Notes: a model not told the origin generated them from the letters alone. A stretch of 64,000 nt of DNA from Halorubrum aethiopicum (GCF_001542905.1 NZ_LOAJ01000001.1:558001-622000), one strand, 5' to 3'; shown: positions 54,043 to 63,847, counted from the first letter of the stretch. Program-made: numbers and translations.

Positions 54043-54224
54043 GACGAGGCTGGGGAGGCGTGAGGTGCGGGGCGGGGCGGTCGGGTGGGATTCAAAGGGG
54101 CAGCCGGCTCCGGGAAGACGGCCGACGCAAGCACCGCAGCGAACGAAGTGAGCGAGGAGCGCAGCGAGGCCCTCGACCGGAGCCGGCTGGGGCTTTGAAA
54201 GAGTTCACCGCCCCAGCAACGATC
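54043..54224 (+). repeat. Structured intergenic repeat, copy D
   Basis: This compact full-length copy starts with GACGAGGCTGGGGAGGCGTG. It has 5' arm 54093-54113 and 3' arm 54177-54197, 21 bases each and complementary except for the GGG/GGG loop. The upper helix is CAGCCGGCTCCGG with CCGGAGCCGGCTG. The apical region has GACGCAAGCACCGCAGCGAA. A 5-base gap and the tail (54203-54224) follow, then a T-run (TCTTTTTTG). Confidence 0.85.
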
Positions 54225-54367
54225 TCTTTTTTGTCACCTCTAGAATCCACGAAATATCCGCTCTATAAGCACTCTCCATCGATCAACCGTTTCGGACGGA
54301 GAGACATCTGAAGAGGGGGATTTCAGCAGAGTCGAGAGAACGGAAACAGCCGAAAAGGGAGAGAGCG

Positions 54368-54385
54368 AAGAAAACCGAAAAACCG
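54368..54385 (-). terminator. Probable aef2 terminator
   Basis: About 28-45 bases after the aef2 stop, the minus strand carries GGTTTTTCGGTTTTC, two T-runs, preceded by a GC-rich stretch able to fold. This is typical archaeal termination. Confidence 0.45.
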
Positions 54386-54412
54386 CGGGCCGGAGCCGCC
54401 GACGGTGTCAGT

Positions 54413-56602
54413 TCAGATGTAGTCGATCGAGCTGGGGAGTTCGAGCTTCATCCCCTTGCGCTCGCGGATCTCCATGATCTTCTCGCGCTGGAGGTTGTCC
54501 ACGAGCACGCGGAAGCCCGCGTTCTCCGTGTTCCAGGAGGCGCGGCCCTCGGTGGCGGAGCGGATGTCCGAGGAGAACCCGATCATCTCCTCGACGGGCG
54601 CGATGCCCTCGACGACCATGAGGTCGCCCTCCTGGTACATGTCGTCGACGCGGCCGCGGCGGCCCTGGATCTCGCCGGACGCCGCGCCCATGTGCTCGCT
54701 GGGCACGTCGATCCGGACGTCCTGGATCGGCTCCAGCAGGCGGACCTCGCCGTCGATCAGCGCGCGGTGGACCGCGTCGCGGACGGCGGGGATGACCTGC
54801 GCCGGACCGCGGTGGATCGTGTCCTCGTGGAGCTTCGCGTCGTGGAGGCGGAACAGCGACCCCTGGACCGGCTCGGCGGCCAGCGGGCCGTCGTCGAGCG
54901 CCTCCTGGAGCCCCTCTAAGACGAGCTCCATCGTCTCGTTGAGGTGCTGGATACCCTTCGTGTCGTCGATGAGGATGTTCGTCCGGTGAATGTCCTCGAC
55001 GTTCTGGGAGGTGTCCTTGTCCATGCCGGCCTCCTGGAGCGCCTCGCGGCGCTCCAGTTCGGGCATGTCCATCGAGACCTCGCCGAGCTGGATGGCGTCG
55101 ACGATCTCCTGGGCCATCGGCTCGACGGTGATGTAGAACTTGTTGTGGCGGTTCGGCGAGACGCCCTCGACCTCGCGGGACGCCTCCTGGGGCTGCTCGC
55201 GGTAGACGACGATCGGCTCGCCGGTGATGACCGGGATGCCCTGGTTGTCGCGGATCCGCTGGGTGATCACTTCGAGGTGGAGCTCGCCCTGCCCGCTGAT
55301 GAGGTGCTCGCCGGTGTCCTCGTTGATCTCGATCTGGATCGTCGGGTCCTCCTTCGCGACCTGCTGGAGCGTCTCGATGAGCTTCGGCAGGTCGTCCATG
55401 TTCTGGGCCTCGACGGACTTCGTGATGACCGGCTCGGAGATGTGCTCGATCGACTCGAACGGCGTCATCTCCACGGAGGAGACCGTCGAGCCGGCGATGG
55501 CGTCGCGCAGGCCGGTGACGGAGGCGATGTTCCCGGCCGGGACGTGTTCCACCTCCTCGCGTTCCGACCCCATGAAGAGGCCGACGCTCTGGATGCGGTT
55601 CTTGCCCGCGGTGCCGGAGACGTACAGCTCCTGGCCCTTCTCCAGCGTGCCGGAGAAGACGCGCCCCGTCGCGATCTCGCCCGCGTGCGGGTCCATGGAG
55701 ATGTCCGTGACCATGAAGACGACCTCGCCGTCCTCGTCGACGAGCTGCATCCCCTCGGCCAGCTCGGAGTCGGGGTCGCCGCGCCAGATGCGCGGGACGC
55801 GGCGGGGCTGGGCGTCCACGGGGTTCGGGAAGTGCTCACAGACCATGTCGAGCACGACGTCCGAGAGCGGCGTGCGCTCGTGGAGCTCGTCGCGTTTGTC
55901 GTTCTGTTCGAGCTCCATGATGTCGCCGAAGTCCATGCCGGTCCGCTGCATCGACGGCATCGAGACGCCCCACTTGTACAGCGCGGAGCCGAACCCGACC
56001 GTGCCGTCCTCGACGGAGACGGTCCAGTCCTCGGGGATGTCGTCCATGTTCTCGGCCATCCCGCGGATGAGCTCGTTGACGTCGGCGATGACGGACAGCA
56101 GGCGTTCCTGCATCTCCTGGGGCCCCTCCTGGAGCTCCGAGATGAGGCGGTCGACCTTGTTGATGAACAGCGTCGGCTTCACGCCCTCCCGCAGCGCCTG
56201 GCGGAGCACCGTCTCCGTCTGGGGCATCGCGCCCTCGACGGCGTCGACGACCACGAGCGCGCCGTCGACCGCGCGCATCGCGCGGGTCACGTCGCCCCCG
56301 AAGTCGACGTGGCCCGGCGTGTCGATGAGGTTGATGAGGTGGTTGGTGTCCTCGTACTCGTGGGTCATCGAGACGTTCGCCGCGTCGATGGTGATCCCCC
56401 GCTCCTGCTCGTCCTCCTTCGTGTCCATCGCGAGCTGCTCGCCCGCGGTGTCCTGGGAGATCATGCCCGCACCCGCCAGCAGGTTGTCGGAGAGCGTCGT
56501 CTTCCCGTGGTCGACGTGGGCGGCGATGGCGATGTTCCGGATATGCTCCGGGTTGTCCATCAGCCGCTCGCACTCTTGAACGATCTTCTTGCGTCGGCCC
56601 AT
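54413..56602 (-). CDS. aef2: Translation elongation factor 2 (aEF-2)
   Basis: This 729-residue translocase GTPase has G1 [16 protein letters not shown] (residues 24-39), G3 [14 protein letters not shown] (near 88), G4 NKVD (near 147), and domain IV with the diphthamide loop ([20 protein letters not shown] near 595, including the modified His). It is complete to the C-terminal ELPSSIDYI. The ATG at 56602 starts [20 protein letters not shown]; the frame remains open upstream, but the alternative starts there add no conserved sequence. Confidence 0.97.
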   Translation of the reverse strand: MGRRKKIVQECERLMDNPEHIRNIAIAAHVDHGKTTLSDNLLAGAGMISQDTAGEQLAMDTKEDEQERGITIDAANVSMTHEYEDTNHLINLIDTPGHVDFGGDVTRAMRAVDGALVVVDAVEGAMPQTETVLRQALREGVKPTLFINKVDRLISELQEGPQEMQERLLSVIADVNELIRGMAENMDDIPEDWTVSVEDGTVGFGSALYKWGVSMPSMQRTGMDFGDIMELEQNDKRDELHERTPLSDVVLDMVCEHFPNPVDAQPRRVPRIWRGDPDSELAEGMQLVDEDGEVVFMVTDISMDPHAGEIATGRVFSGTLEKGQELYVSGTAGKNRIQSVGLFMGSEREEVEHVPAGNIASVTGLRDAIAGSTVSSVEMTPFESIEHISEPVITKSVEAQNMDDLPKLIETLQQVAKEDPTIQIEINEDTGEHLISGQGELHLEVITQRIRDNQGIPVITGEPIVVYREQPQEASREVEGVSPNRHNKFYITVEPMAQEIVDAIQLGEVSMDMPELERREALQEAGMDKDTSQNVEDIHRTNILIDDTKGIQHLNETMELVLEGLQEALDDGPLAAEPVQGSLFRLHDAKLHEDTIHRGPAQVIPAVRDAVHRALIDGEVRLLEPIQDVRIDVPSEHMGAASGEIQGRRGRVDDMYQEGDLMVVEGIAPVEEMIGFSSDIRSATEGRASWNTENAGFRVLVDNLQREKIMEIRERKGMKLELPSSIDYI

Positions 56603-56799
56603 TATACCGCGTGTTACCGACAGCAGGGTCAAAAGGGTAGTGTTTCTCCGCGGCCGTTTCGCCGGGGATCACCCCCGATCGCCGCCGATTTCGTGTCGAT
56701 CGCTCGCACGATCGATCCGGGTCTCGCTCCGCGACGAACCGCTCACCGATCCGCGGCGAACCGCCCACCGACCGGCGCGACCGGTCGACGGCGGACCCG

Positions 56800-56834
56800 G
56801 ACGGATTTAAGTGATCGGTCGGGAAGGGGTATCC
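56800..56834 (+). promoter_or_regulatory. Leaderless-type promoter of the KDPG aldolase gene
   Basis: GGATTTAAGTG (56801-56811) is a TATA box with its centre about 29 bases before the ATG at 56835, so the message probably starts at or next to the start codon. Confidence 0.5.
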
Positions 56835-57479
56835 ATGAACGAGACGCTCTCGCGGATCGTCGACAGCGGCGTCGTCGCGGTGTTGCGCGGGGTCCCGGCC
56901 GACGAGCTCATCGCGATCGCGGAGGCGCTCCGCGAGGGCGGCGTCACCGCCGTCGAGATCACCGCCGACACGCCCGACGTGGCCGACCTCCTCGGCGACG
57001 TGACCGGCTCCTTCGACGACGAACTGGTGATCGGTACCGGCACCGTCCTCGACAGCGAGACCGCCAGAACCACCCTGATGGCCGGCGCAGAGTTCGTCGT
57101 CTCGCCGAGCCTCCACGAGGACGTCATCGAGACGTGTAACCGCTACGGGGCCGTGAGCGCGCCCGGCGTCATGACGCCGACGGAGGCGATCCGCGGCTAC
57201 GAGGCCGGCGCGGACTTCGTGAAGGTGTTTCCCGCGAAGACCGTCGGGCCGGCCCACGTCGGCGCGATGAAGGGCCCGCTCGGCCAGATCCCGATGATGC
57301 CGACCGGCGGCGTCGGTCCCGACAACGCCGGCGACTTCGTCGAGGCCGGCGCGTTCGCCGTCGGCGCGGGCGGCGCGCTCGTCGACTACGACGCGGCCGC
57401 ACGGGGCGAGTACGAGGCGATCACGGAGACCGCCCGCGAGTTCACGCGGGTCGTCGAGGAGGCGCGGGGAGACGAGTGA
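56835..57479 (+). CDS. 2-keto-3-deoxy-6-phosphogluconate / 4-hydroxy-2-oxoglutarate aldolase
   Basis: This 214-residue class I aldolase belongs to the Eda family, which cleaves KDPG to pyruvate and glyceraldehyde 3-phosphate (semi-phosphorylated Entner-Doudoroff pathway). Catalytic elements are VAVLRGVPADELIAIAEAL near 13, the Glu in TAVEITADTP near 40, and the Schiff-base Lys in GADFVKVFPAKTVG near 133. GGVGPDNAGDF near 162 is the phosphate loop. It converges on the ferredoxin gene. Confidence 0.9.
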   Translation: MNETLSRIVDSGVVAVLRGVPADELIAIAEALREGGVTAVEITADTPDVADLLGDVTGSFDDELVIGTGTVLDSETARTTLMAGAEFVVSPSLHEDVIETCNRYGAVSAPGVMTPTEAIRGYEAGADFVKVFPAKTVGPAHVGAMKGPLGQIPMMPTGGVGPDNAGDFVEAGAFAVGAGGALVDYDAAARGEYEAITETAREFTRVVEEARGDE

Positions 57480-57516
57480 GACGGCCGGGTCGCCGCCACG
57501 CTCTTCGGGACCTTCG

Positions 57517-57759
57517 CTAGATCACCTGCTCGCCGTCGTCGTCGTACACCGCGATGGCGTCGACGGGACAGGCCCGCGCCGCGAACTTCGCGTCCAACTC
57601 CTCGCCGTCGGGAACGTCGACGACGAACACGTCCTCCTCCCGTTCCTCGCTCCCGACGAGGTCGGCCTTCCCGTCGTTCAGGTCCTTCTCGAAGCCGTCC
57701 CACTCGGCGACACACTGGTACATCCCGATACAGGTGTCCCGGTCGAACTCGACGCGCAT
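57517..57759 (-). CDS. Single-cluster ferredoxin, [3Fe-4S]-like
   Basis: This 80-residue acidic ferredoxin has ligands Cys10 and Cys16 in DTCIGMYQCVAEWD, and a later Cys in ARACPVDAI. The pattern Cx5C...CP lacks the second Cys of the usual CxxCxxC, as in actinobacterial P450-associated [3Fe-4S] ferredoxins. The redox partner is not in view. Start at the ATG of MRVEFDRDTC (57759). Confidence 0.83.
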   Translation of the reverse strand: MRVEFDRDTCIGMYQCVAEWDGFEKDLNDGKADLVGSEEREEDVFVVDVPDGEELDAKFAARACPVDAIAVYDDDGEQVI

Positions 57760-57957
57760 ACCCCGGCTACGCGAAGCGGGTACAAAGCGGTGGCGGGCGG
57801 GCTCGTCGACTCGGGAGGCCCGTTCCCGCAGACCGGGAGTTCTCCCGGACGATGAGGGTATGTCCGTGCCGACCGTTCGGAAAACCGCCCGCTGACGCCG
57901 ACGCCCTCCGTCGTTCTCGGCCGGGCCGTTTTTATCCCTTCCGTGCGCGTTCTCGCC

Positions 57958-58752
57958 ATGGACCCGGACGGTAGTGGCTCGGACGGACGCGCGCTCCGGG
58001 ACGTGCTCCACAAGCGCGCGGACGTGTTTCGAGCGCTCGAGGCGTCGCCGGCGAGCAAGCCGGAGCTCGTCGATCGGCTGTCCAGCTCGCGGTCGACCGT
58101 CGATCGCGCGATCGACGATCTGGCGGACGCGGACTGCGTCGAGTCGCGGAGCGGGACCTACTCGCTCACCGCGACCGGCCGGTTCGCGCTCGCGGAACGC
58201 GACCGCTATGCGGCGGCGACGCGAACGGTCGAGGCGGCGAGCGACCTGCTGAACGGCCTCCCCGAGGGGACGACGCTTCCCTCGGTCTTCCTCGAGGGCG
58301 CGACGGTGAGCGTCGCGGACCCCCACGCGCCCTCGAGCGCGTCGACGGCAAGCAGCCGGCTCCTCGGGCGGGCGACCGCGATGCGGGGATTGGCCCCGAC
58401 CGTGCTCAAGTCGGACGTGTTCATCATCGACCGGGAGCTGGACCGCGAGGATCTGGAGGTGTCGATCGTCGCCGAGCCCGCGGTGGTGGAGGCGCTCTCG
58501 GAGCTGTCGGACACGCCCGTGGCGACGCTGCTGGCGCGCGACTCCTTCGATCTGTACCGCAGCGCGGGACCGCTCCCGTACGCGCTGTGGGTGATGGAGA
58601 CGCCCGACGCGGACCGCGCGGGGATCACGTTCCGCGGCACCGGCGACGTCACCGGACTGGTGACGAACGACTCGCCGGAGGCGGTCGCGTGGGCGAACGC
58701 GGAACTGGCGTCGTACCGGGAGCGAGCGACCCCCGTCGACCGCCCGGTGTAG
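57958..58752 (+). CDS. FilR1-like HTH transcriptional regulator
   Basis: This 264-residue protein has an N-terminal winged helix (residues 13-85: LRDVLHKRADVFRALEASPA, SKPELVDRLSSSRSTVDRAI, TYSLTATGRFALAERD) and a C-terminal ligand-like domain (about 150-255) with the FilR1/DUF1724 look (LKSDVFIIDRELDREDLEVS; LLARDSFDLYRSAGPLPYAL). Family members are archaeal regulators, including one linked to methanogen filament formation. The ATG at 57958 is about 26 bases after TTTTTATCC, fitting a leaderless transcript. Confidence 0.78.
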   Translation: MDPDGSGSDGRALRDVLHKRADVFRALEASPASKPELVDRLSSSRSTVDRAIDDLADADCVESRSGTYSLTATGRFALAERDRYAAATRTVEAASDLLNGLPEGTTLPSVFLEGATVSVADPHAPSSASTASSRLLGRATAMRGLAPTVLKSDVFIIDRELDREDLEVSIVAEPAVVEALSELSDTPVATLLARDSFDLYRSAGPLPYALWVMETPDADRAGITFRGTGDVTGLVTNDSPEAVAWANAELASYRERATPVDRPV

Positions 58753-58809
58753 CGAGCAACCGGTTCACAGACCACCCGGTTTAAGACCGGTGCGGGCGAG
58801 GTGCCGACG

Positions 58810-59064
58810 ATGACCGCAGTCTGGCTCGTCGACCGACAGTTCGACTCGAAGGGGCTCGTCCGGCTGACGTACGCGACCGAGGACGGCGAGCGCGTTCACA
58901 CGAAGGAGCTGGCCGAACAGCGGCTGGTCACTGGCGGCGGGGTCACCGCCGGCCGCGACGTCGACGAGGACGCGCTCGGGGAGGCCCCACCGGAGGAGGT
59001 CGAGCGGTTCGCCGCGGAGGCGTCGCGGATGGCCGCCGAGCACGACCTCGACGACACGGTGTGA
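58810..59064 (+). CDS. Small haloarchaeal protein, unknown
   Basis: This 84-residue acidic protein reads MTAVWLVDRQFDSKGLVRLT and then has an amphipathic C-terminal half (EEVERFAAEASRMAAEHDLD). TTTAAG (58780-58785) about 28 bases upstream favours the ATG at 58810 over the GTG at 58801. No family recognised. Confidence 0.65.
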   Translation: MTAVWLVDRQFDSKGLVRLTYATEDGERVHTKELAEQRLVTGGGVTAGRDVDEDALGEAPPEEVERFAAEASRMAAEHDLDDTV

Positions 59065-59115
59065 GCGGTCCGGGGGTGGGTAAGCTATTAGAGGCGCTTC
59101 CGACGACGAACCACC

Positions 59116-59322
59116 ATGGCAGACGCGCAGGGAGCGACGACGGTCCCCGTGAACCACGCGGTCTCGATCGTCGTCTCGGCCGGCGCGGTCGGCGGGGCGT
59201 TCGGGTACCTGTTCACCGTTCACCTCGTCGAGCCGTTCGCCTCCGAGATGGAGGCCGTGTGGCTCACCACGGTCGCGTTCGCCGCGGTCGGGGTGTACCT
59301 GTGGGGCGCTCTTCGATCGTGA
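59116..59322 (+). CDS. Small membrane protein, unknown
   Basis: This 68-residue protein has two hydrophobic helices ([40 protein letters not shown]) joined by a charged turn. A TATA-like AAGCTATTAG lies about 30 bases upstream. It follows the previous small gene by 51 bases and precedes hel308. Function unknown. Confidence 0.6.
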   Translation: MADAQGATTVPVNHAVSIVVSAGAVGGAFGYLFTVHLVEPFASEMEAVWLTTVAFAAVGVYLWGALRS

Positions 59323-59644
59323 CTCCCGTTCGACGCTTCCCCGGTTCACCCCGACACCGCGTCGAGCGTCGCGGGAATCGCGGGCACGGGTAGCCGGATC
59401 CGCGACCGTTCCGCACTCACGCCTCCCCAACCTCGCACCGACCGCGACGCCGGAAACCGCTCGGCGTCGCGGTCGCTGCTCCCTCGCGCGGTCCTTGAGG
59501 ACTCCGTCCCTCGTCTCACGCGCGCCGGAGCGGACCGAACGACCAACGACCAGGACGACCAACGACCAGAACGACCCGCGCCCTCCAGCGCCTCGCCGCC
59601 CCCGTTCCGACGGTTTAAATCGCGTCGGCGACCAAGGCACGCCA
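59323..59644. other. 322-base intergenic region before hel308, repeat fragment E
   Basis: It holds a fragment of the repeat's upstream block in reverse orientation (GCACTCACGCCTCCCCAACC at 59413-59432) with a perfect 13-bp hairpin next to it (59440-59452 / 59462-59474). It also holds a 15-base direct repeat (ACGACCAACGACCAG at 59539 and 59555) and the hel308 TATA box GGTTTAAATC (59619-59628). No gene is seen. Confidence 0.7.
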
Positions 59645-62110
59645 ATGCAACCGACCGCCCTCTCCGGGCTCCCCGCGGGCGTCGGCGAGGCGCTCGAGGC
59701 CGAGGGCGTCGCCGACCTCTACCCGCCACAGGAGGCCGCCGTCGAGGCGGGCGTCCTCGACGGCGAGAGCCTCGTCGCGGCCGTCCCCACCGCCTCCGGC
59801 AAGACGCTGATCGCCGAGCTCGCCATGCTGTCGGCGATCGAGCGCGGCGGCAAGGCGCTGTACATCGTCCCGCTTCGCGCGCTCGCGAGCGAGAAGAAGG
59901 CCGAGTTCGAGCGGTGGGAGGAACACGGCGTCACGGTGGGCGTCTCCACCGGCAACTACGACTCCGACGGCGAGTGGCTCGCGACCCGCGACGTGATCGT
60001 CGCCACCTCGGAGAAGGTGGACTCGCTGATCCGCAACGGCGCGCCGTGGATCGACGACCTGACCTGCGTCGTGAGCGACGAGGTCCACCTCGTCGACGAC
60101 GCGAGCCGCGGTCCGACCCTCGAGGTCACGCTCGCGAAGCTGCGGAAGGTGAACCCCGGCCTCCAGACGGTGGCGCTGTCGGCGACCGTCGGCAACGCCG
60201 ACGTCATCGCCGAGTGGCTCGACGCCGAGCTCGTCGAGTCGGAGTGGCGGCCGATCGACCTCCGCGTCGGCGTCCACTTCGGCAACGCGATCGACTTCGA
60301 CGACGGGAGCAAACGGGAGGTCCCCGTCGACCGCGGCGAGGAGCAGACCGCCCGGCTCGTCGCCGACGCGCTCGACACGGAGGAGGACGGCCAGGGCGGC
60401 TCCTCGCTCGTGTTCGTCAACTCCCGGCGGAACGCCGAGTCGTCGGCCCGGAAGCTCGCCGACGTGACCGGGTCGCGGCTCACGGCCGACGAGCGCGACC
60501 GGCTCCGCGATCTGGCCGAGGAGGTCCGCGGCGTCTCCGACACCGACACCTCCGAGGACCTCGCCGACGCGGTCGAGCGGGGCTCCGCGTTCCACCACGC
60601 CGGGCTCGCGGCCGAGCACCGCAGCCTGATCGAGGACGCCTTCCGCGACCGGCTGATCAAGTGCGTCTCCGCGACGCCGACGCTCGCCGCCGGCGTCAAC
60701 ACCCCCGCGAGGCGGGTGATCGTCCGCGACTGGCGGCGCTACGACGGCGAGTTCGGCGGGATGAAGCCGCTCGACGTCCTCGAGGTCCACCAGATGTGCG
60801 GCCGCGCCGGCCGCCCCGGGCTCGACCCGTACGGCGAGGCGGTGTTGCTCGCGAGCGACGCCGACACCAAGGAGGAGCTGTTCGACCGGTACGTCTGGGC
60901 CGACGCCGAGCCCGTCCGCTCGAAGCTGGCCGCCGAGCCCGCGCTGCGGACCCACGTGCTCGCGACGGTCGCCTCCGGCTTCGCCTCGACGCGCGGCGGC
61001 CTCCTCGAGTTCCTCGACAACACCCTGTACGCCACCCAGACCGACGACGCGGGGCGGCTCGCCGCGGTCACGGACAGCGTCCTCGAGTACCTCGCGGTCA
61101 ACGGCTTCCTCGAGCGCGACCGCGAGGGCGGGACGGAGTCGCTCTCGGCGACCGGGATCGGTCACACCGTCTCGCGGCTCTACCTCGACCCGATGAGCGC
61201 GGCGACGATGATCGACGGCCTGCGGGACGCGTGTGCGGCCGACGACGCGGCTGACGAGGGGACGAAGGCCGGGGCGTACGAGCGATCGGTCACGACGGAC
61301 GCGGCGGACGACGGCGAGGAGCCCGGATTCGGGACGTACAGCCGGGTCGAGGGCGGTGGCGGCGGTGGAGGTGAAGACGCCGGCGACGACGGGACCGACT
61401 CCGACGACGCCGACCCCGCGTCCGAGATCACCCCGCTCGGGCTCTATCACCTGGTGAGCCGGACCCCTGACATGTACGAGCTCTATCTCAAATCCGGGGA
61501 CCGCGAGAGGTACACCGAGGTCTGTTACGAGCGCGAGGCGGAGTTCCTCGGCGACGTGCCCTCGGAGTACGAGGACGTCCGCTTCGAGGACTGGCTCGCG
61601 GCGCTGAAGACCGCCCGGCTGCTCGAGGACTGGGCCGACGAGGTGGACGAGGACCGGATCGCGGAGCGCTACGGCGTCGGTCCCGGCGACATCCGCGGGA
61701 AGGTCGACACCGCGGAGTGGCTGCTGCGTGCGGCCGAGACGCTCGCGGCCGACGTGGACGGGGTCGACGGCGACGCCGTCCTCGCGGTCCGGCGGGCCAG
61801 AAAGCGGGTCGAGTACGGCGTCCGCGAGCAGCTCCTCGACCTGGCCGGCGTGCGGAACGTCGGCCGGAAGCGCGCCCGCCGGCTGTACGAGGCGGGCGTG
61901 GAGACCCGCGCGGACCTGCGGGAGGCGGACAAGGGCGTCGTGCTCGGCGCGCTCCGCGGCCGCGAGCGAACCGCGGAGCGGATCCTCGAACACGCCGGAC
62001 GCGAGGACCCCTCGATGGACGGGATCGACGCGGACCGGTCCGCCTCGGCGGCGGCGACGGCCGGGAGCGGCGACGACGAGGGACAGGCCAGCCTGGGTGA
62101 CTTCCGATGA
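59645..62110 (+). CDS. hel308: ATP-dependent DNA helicase Hel308
   Basis: This 821-residue superfamily 2 helicase acts on stalled replication forks. It has Walker [16 protein letters not shown] near residue 50, DEVH box [20 protein letters not shown] near 146, motif [18 protein letters not shown] near 383 and the winged-helix/ratchet domains. A Gly/Asp-rich insertion (about 570-595, with seven Gly in a row) enlarges the C-terminal region compared with family norms. The leaderless-type start is supported by a TATA box 18-27 bases upstream. It overlaps cgi121 by 4 bases. Confidence 0.95.
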   Translation: MQPTALSGLPAGVGEALEAEGVADLYPPQEAAVEAGVLDGESLVAAVPTASGKTLIAELAMLSAIERGGKALYIVPLRALASEKKAEFERWEEHGVTVGVSTGNYDSDGEWLATRDVIVATSEKVDSLIRNGAPWIDDLTCVVSDEVHLVDDASRGPTLEVTLAKLRKVNPGLQTVALSATVGNADVIAEWLDAELVESEWRPIDLRVGVHFGNAIDFDDGSKREVPVDRGEEQTARLVADALDTEEDGQGGSSLVFVNSRRNAESSARKLADVTGSRLTADERDRLRDLAEEVRGVSDTDTSEDLADAVERGSAFHHAGLAAEHRSLIEDAFRDRLIKCVSATPTLAAGVNTPARRVIVRDWRRYDGEFGGMKPLDVLEVHQMCGRAGRPGLDPYGEAVLLASDADTKEELFDRYVWADAEPVRSKLAAEPALRTHVLATVASGFASTRGGLLEFLDNTLYATQTDDAGRLAAVTDSVLEYLAVNGFLERDREGGTESLSATGIGHTVSRLYLDPMSAATMIDGLRDACAADDAADEGTKAGAYERSVTTDAADDGEEPGFGTYSRVEGGGGGGGEDAGDDGTDSDDADPASEITPLGLYHLVSRTPDMYELYLKSGDRERYTEVCYEREAEFLGDVPSEYEDVRFEDWLAALKTARLLEDWADEVDEDRIAERYGVGPGDIRGKVDTAEWLLRAAETLAADVDGVDGDAVLAVRRARKRVEYGVREQLLDLAGVRNVGRKRARRLYEAGVETRADLREADKGVVLGALRGRERTAERILEHAGREDPSMDGIDADRSASAAATAGSGDDEGQASLGDFR

Positions 62111-62781
62111 CCGGCTCCGGCGATCCGGTCGGTTCCGGCGATCCGGCCGGCTCCGGGGGCTCGACCCGCGCCGTCGACCCCACGACGACGGAGCACTCGC
62201 GTCCGAACCCCGAAACCCGCCTCGTCGAGGGCGTTCTCGCCGTTGACGACCTCGACGCGTTCCTCGCCGACCTCGAGGCGATCCGCGAGGAGACGGGCGC
62301 GGTCGTCCAGGCGTTCGACGCCGACCGCGTCGTCGACGCCGCACACCTCCGGCTCGCGACCCGGCTCGCCGCCCGGTCGGTCGCGCGCGGCGAGGCGGTC
62401 GCACGCGACCCCGCGGTCGAGATACTGCTGTACGCCGCGGGCCGTCGACAGATCGACCGCGCGCTCGACCTCGGCGTCTCGCCGGGCGAGCGACGGGCCG
62501 CGCTCGTCGTCGCCGACTTCGGTGACATCGTCGACGCCGGCGCGGACGTCGGGGGGGACACGGATATCGAGGGGGACGCCCGCCGGACCGCGGACCTCGA
62601 GACGGCCGTCGCGGCGGTCGAGGACCTGCTCGCGGCGGGGCCGGAGCCGACGCTCGGCGAGTTCGACGACGAGGCTGTTCGCGACTACTACGGGGTCACC
62701 GACCGCGAACTCGACGCGACCGTCGGCGACCTCGCCGACGTCGTCCGCGAGCGGGTCGCCCTGCTCGACGTCGAGAAGTGA
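62107..62781 (+). CDS. cgi121: KEOPS complex subunit Cgi121
   Basis: This 224-residue protein has a 35-residue disordered head with repeated GSGDP units and then the Cgi121 fold: [20 protein letters not shown] near 38, [20 protein letters not shown] near 72, and [20 protein letters not shown] near 103, continuing to GVSPG. Cgi121 brings tRNA to the KEOPS machine for t6A37 modification. The start ATG lies in the hel308 stop (ATGA), so the two are translationally coupled. Confidence 0.9.
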   Translation: MTGSGDPVGSGDPAGSGGSTRAVDPTTTEHSRPNPETRLVEGVLAVDDLDAFLADLEAIREETGAVVQAFDADRVVDAAHLRLATRLAARSVARGEAVARDPAVEILLYAAGRRQIDRALDLGVSPGERRAALVVADFGDIVDAGADVGGDTDIEGDARRTADLETAVAAVEDLLAAGPEPTLGEFDDEAVRDYYGVTDRELDATVGDLADVVRERVALLDVEK

Positions 62782-63006
62782 TCGGAGAGCGACGACGACT
62801 CGACGGTCCCGCGGTCGCGTCGAGTTCGCGGTCGCCACGCCGTCACACACCCCCTCTCTTCAGTTGGAAACCGCAAGACAGAGACGGGATATCGTTCCAG
62901 TAGAAGCAGGAGAAACGGAGGAACGGGAGAAGCGAAAAGCGGCGAGAAACGGGGGATAACCGAGGACGCGGGGAACGGCGCGTGAAGCGGCCGCGGAGAA
63001 GACGGA
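62782..63006. other. Intergenic region after cgi121
   Basis: It contains a purine-rich stretch (about 62875-62955: GGAGAAACGGAGGAACGGG-like) and no supported gene. It separates cgi121 from the tRNA on the opposite strand. Confidence 0.6.
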
Positions 63007-63079
63007 TAGTCCATCCTGGATTCGAACCAGGGTCGAAGCCCCCAGAAGGCTTCAGGATTGGCCACTACCCCAATGGACT
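63007..63079 (-). tRNA. tRNA-Gln (anticodon CUG)
   Basis: The minus strand folds into a complete cloverleaf. The acceptor helix is AGTCCAT with ATGGACT, plus discriminator A. The anticodon arm is AAGCC-TTCTGGG-GGCTT with CTG at the anticodon. The T arm is CCTGG-TTCGAAT-CCAGG. CCA is not encoded, and no intron is present. The A1-U72 first pair is usual for archaeal tRNA-Gln, which is aminoacylated through Glu-tRNA-Gln amidation. Confidence 0.95.
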
Positions 63080-63256
63080 GTGCGCACCGTCGCTACTCCA
63101 CGCGTGTTTGTAAGCGTTGCGCGTCGCGTTCTCCCTGTCACGCGCTCGCACACGATTCGGGCCGAGTCGCCGACCGGTCCGCCCGATCACCCCGACGCTG
63201 TCGCCGGACGTGGATCGATCGACGTGTTTTAACCGAGAGAATACCCACGGCCGTGT

Positions 63257-63847
63257 ATGTACATCGGACGGTTCGTCGTCGTCGGTCCCGGAATCGGCGC
63301 GTATCGGGTCTCCTCGCGGTCGTTCCCGAACCGGCGGGTGATCGATCGGGGAGACACGCTGACGGTCGGACCCACGCCGGACGCGCCCGAGACGGAGAAC
63401 CCGTACGTCTCGTACAACTGCGCGCGCCGCGTCCGGACGCCGACCGACGAGCCGCTGGCGGTTCTCGGGAACGGTTCGCACGTCGACCCGATAGCGGAGA
63501 AGCTCGAGTTCGGCTACCCCGCCCGCGACGCGCTCGCGACGCCGCTCCTCGCGCTCGACTTCGAGAAGGACGACTACGACACGCCGCGGGTCGCCGGCGT
63601 GGTCGGCGCGGAGACCGCGACGATCGGCACCGTCCGGCGCGACGCGCTGCTCGTCGAGTCCGTCGACGCGCCGACGCTCGTGGCGACCTACGAGCGGGAC
63701 GCGCCCGGAGCCTACGACCTCGCGGCCGCGGACGCCGGCGCCGCCGCGAGCGAGGTCCTCGAGGCCGACTTCGAGCACCCGGTGTGTGCCGCCGGCGCGA
63801 CCGTCGACGGCGACGGCGTCTCGCTGGCGTTCGACAACGGGGAGTGA
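63257..63847 (+). CDS. purO: IMP cyclohydrolase (archaeal PurO)
   Basis: This 196-residue enzyme closes the purine ring, turning FAICAR to IMP, the last step of de novo IMP synthesis in archaea that lack the bacterial PurH cyclohydrolase. The conserved N-terminus is [20 protein letters not shown], followed by FPNRRVI and [20 protein letters not shown] near 49. A TATA-like TTTTAACC (63227-63234) lies about 26 bases before the ATG. Confidence 0.93.
   Translation: MYIGRFVVVGPGIGAYRVSSRSFPNRRVIDRGDTLTVGPTPDAPETENPYVSYNCARRVRTPTDEPLAVLGNGSHVDPIAEKLEFGYPARDALATPLLALDFEKDDYDTPRVAGVVGAETATIGTVRRDALLVESVDAPTLVATYERDAPGAYDLAAADAGAAASEVLEADFEHPVCAAGATVDGDGVSLAFDNGE

Larger units (their letters stand above)
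53807..54412. other. 606-base intergenic region with repeat copy D
   Basis: It contains promoter DNA for the small membrane protein, an 8-bp hairpin (GCGGGTGC-GACA-GCACCCGC near 53987-54006), repeat copy D, then A/T-rich and purine-rich DNA (54225-54400) that includes the probable aef2 terminator. No coding gene is supported. Confidence 0.75.

Noticed and set aside
54225-54400. A small gene between repeat D and aef2
   Set aside because: No frame with acidic haloarchaeal composition and a promoter exists; the DNA looks like terminator and spacer.
62875-62955. Purine-rich tract considered as a regulatory repeat
   Set aside because: Units are too degenerate; similar tracts at 13304, 51538 and 54316 share only composition.
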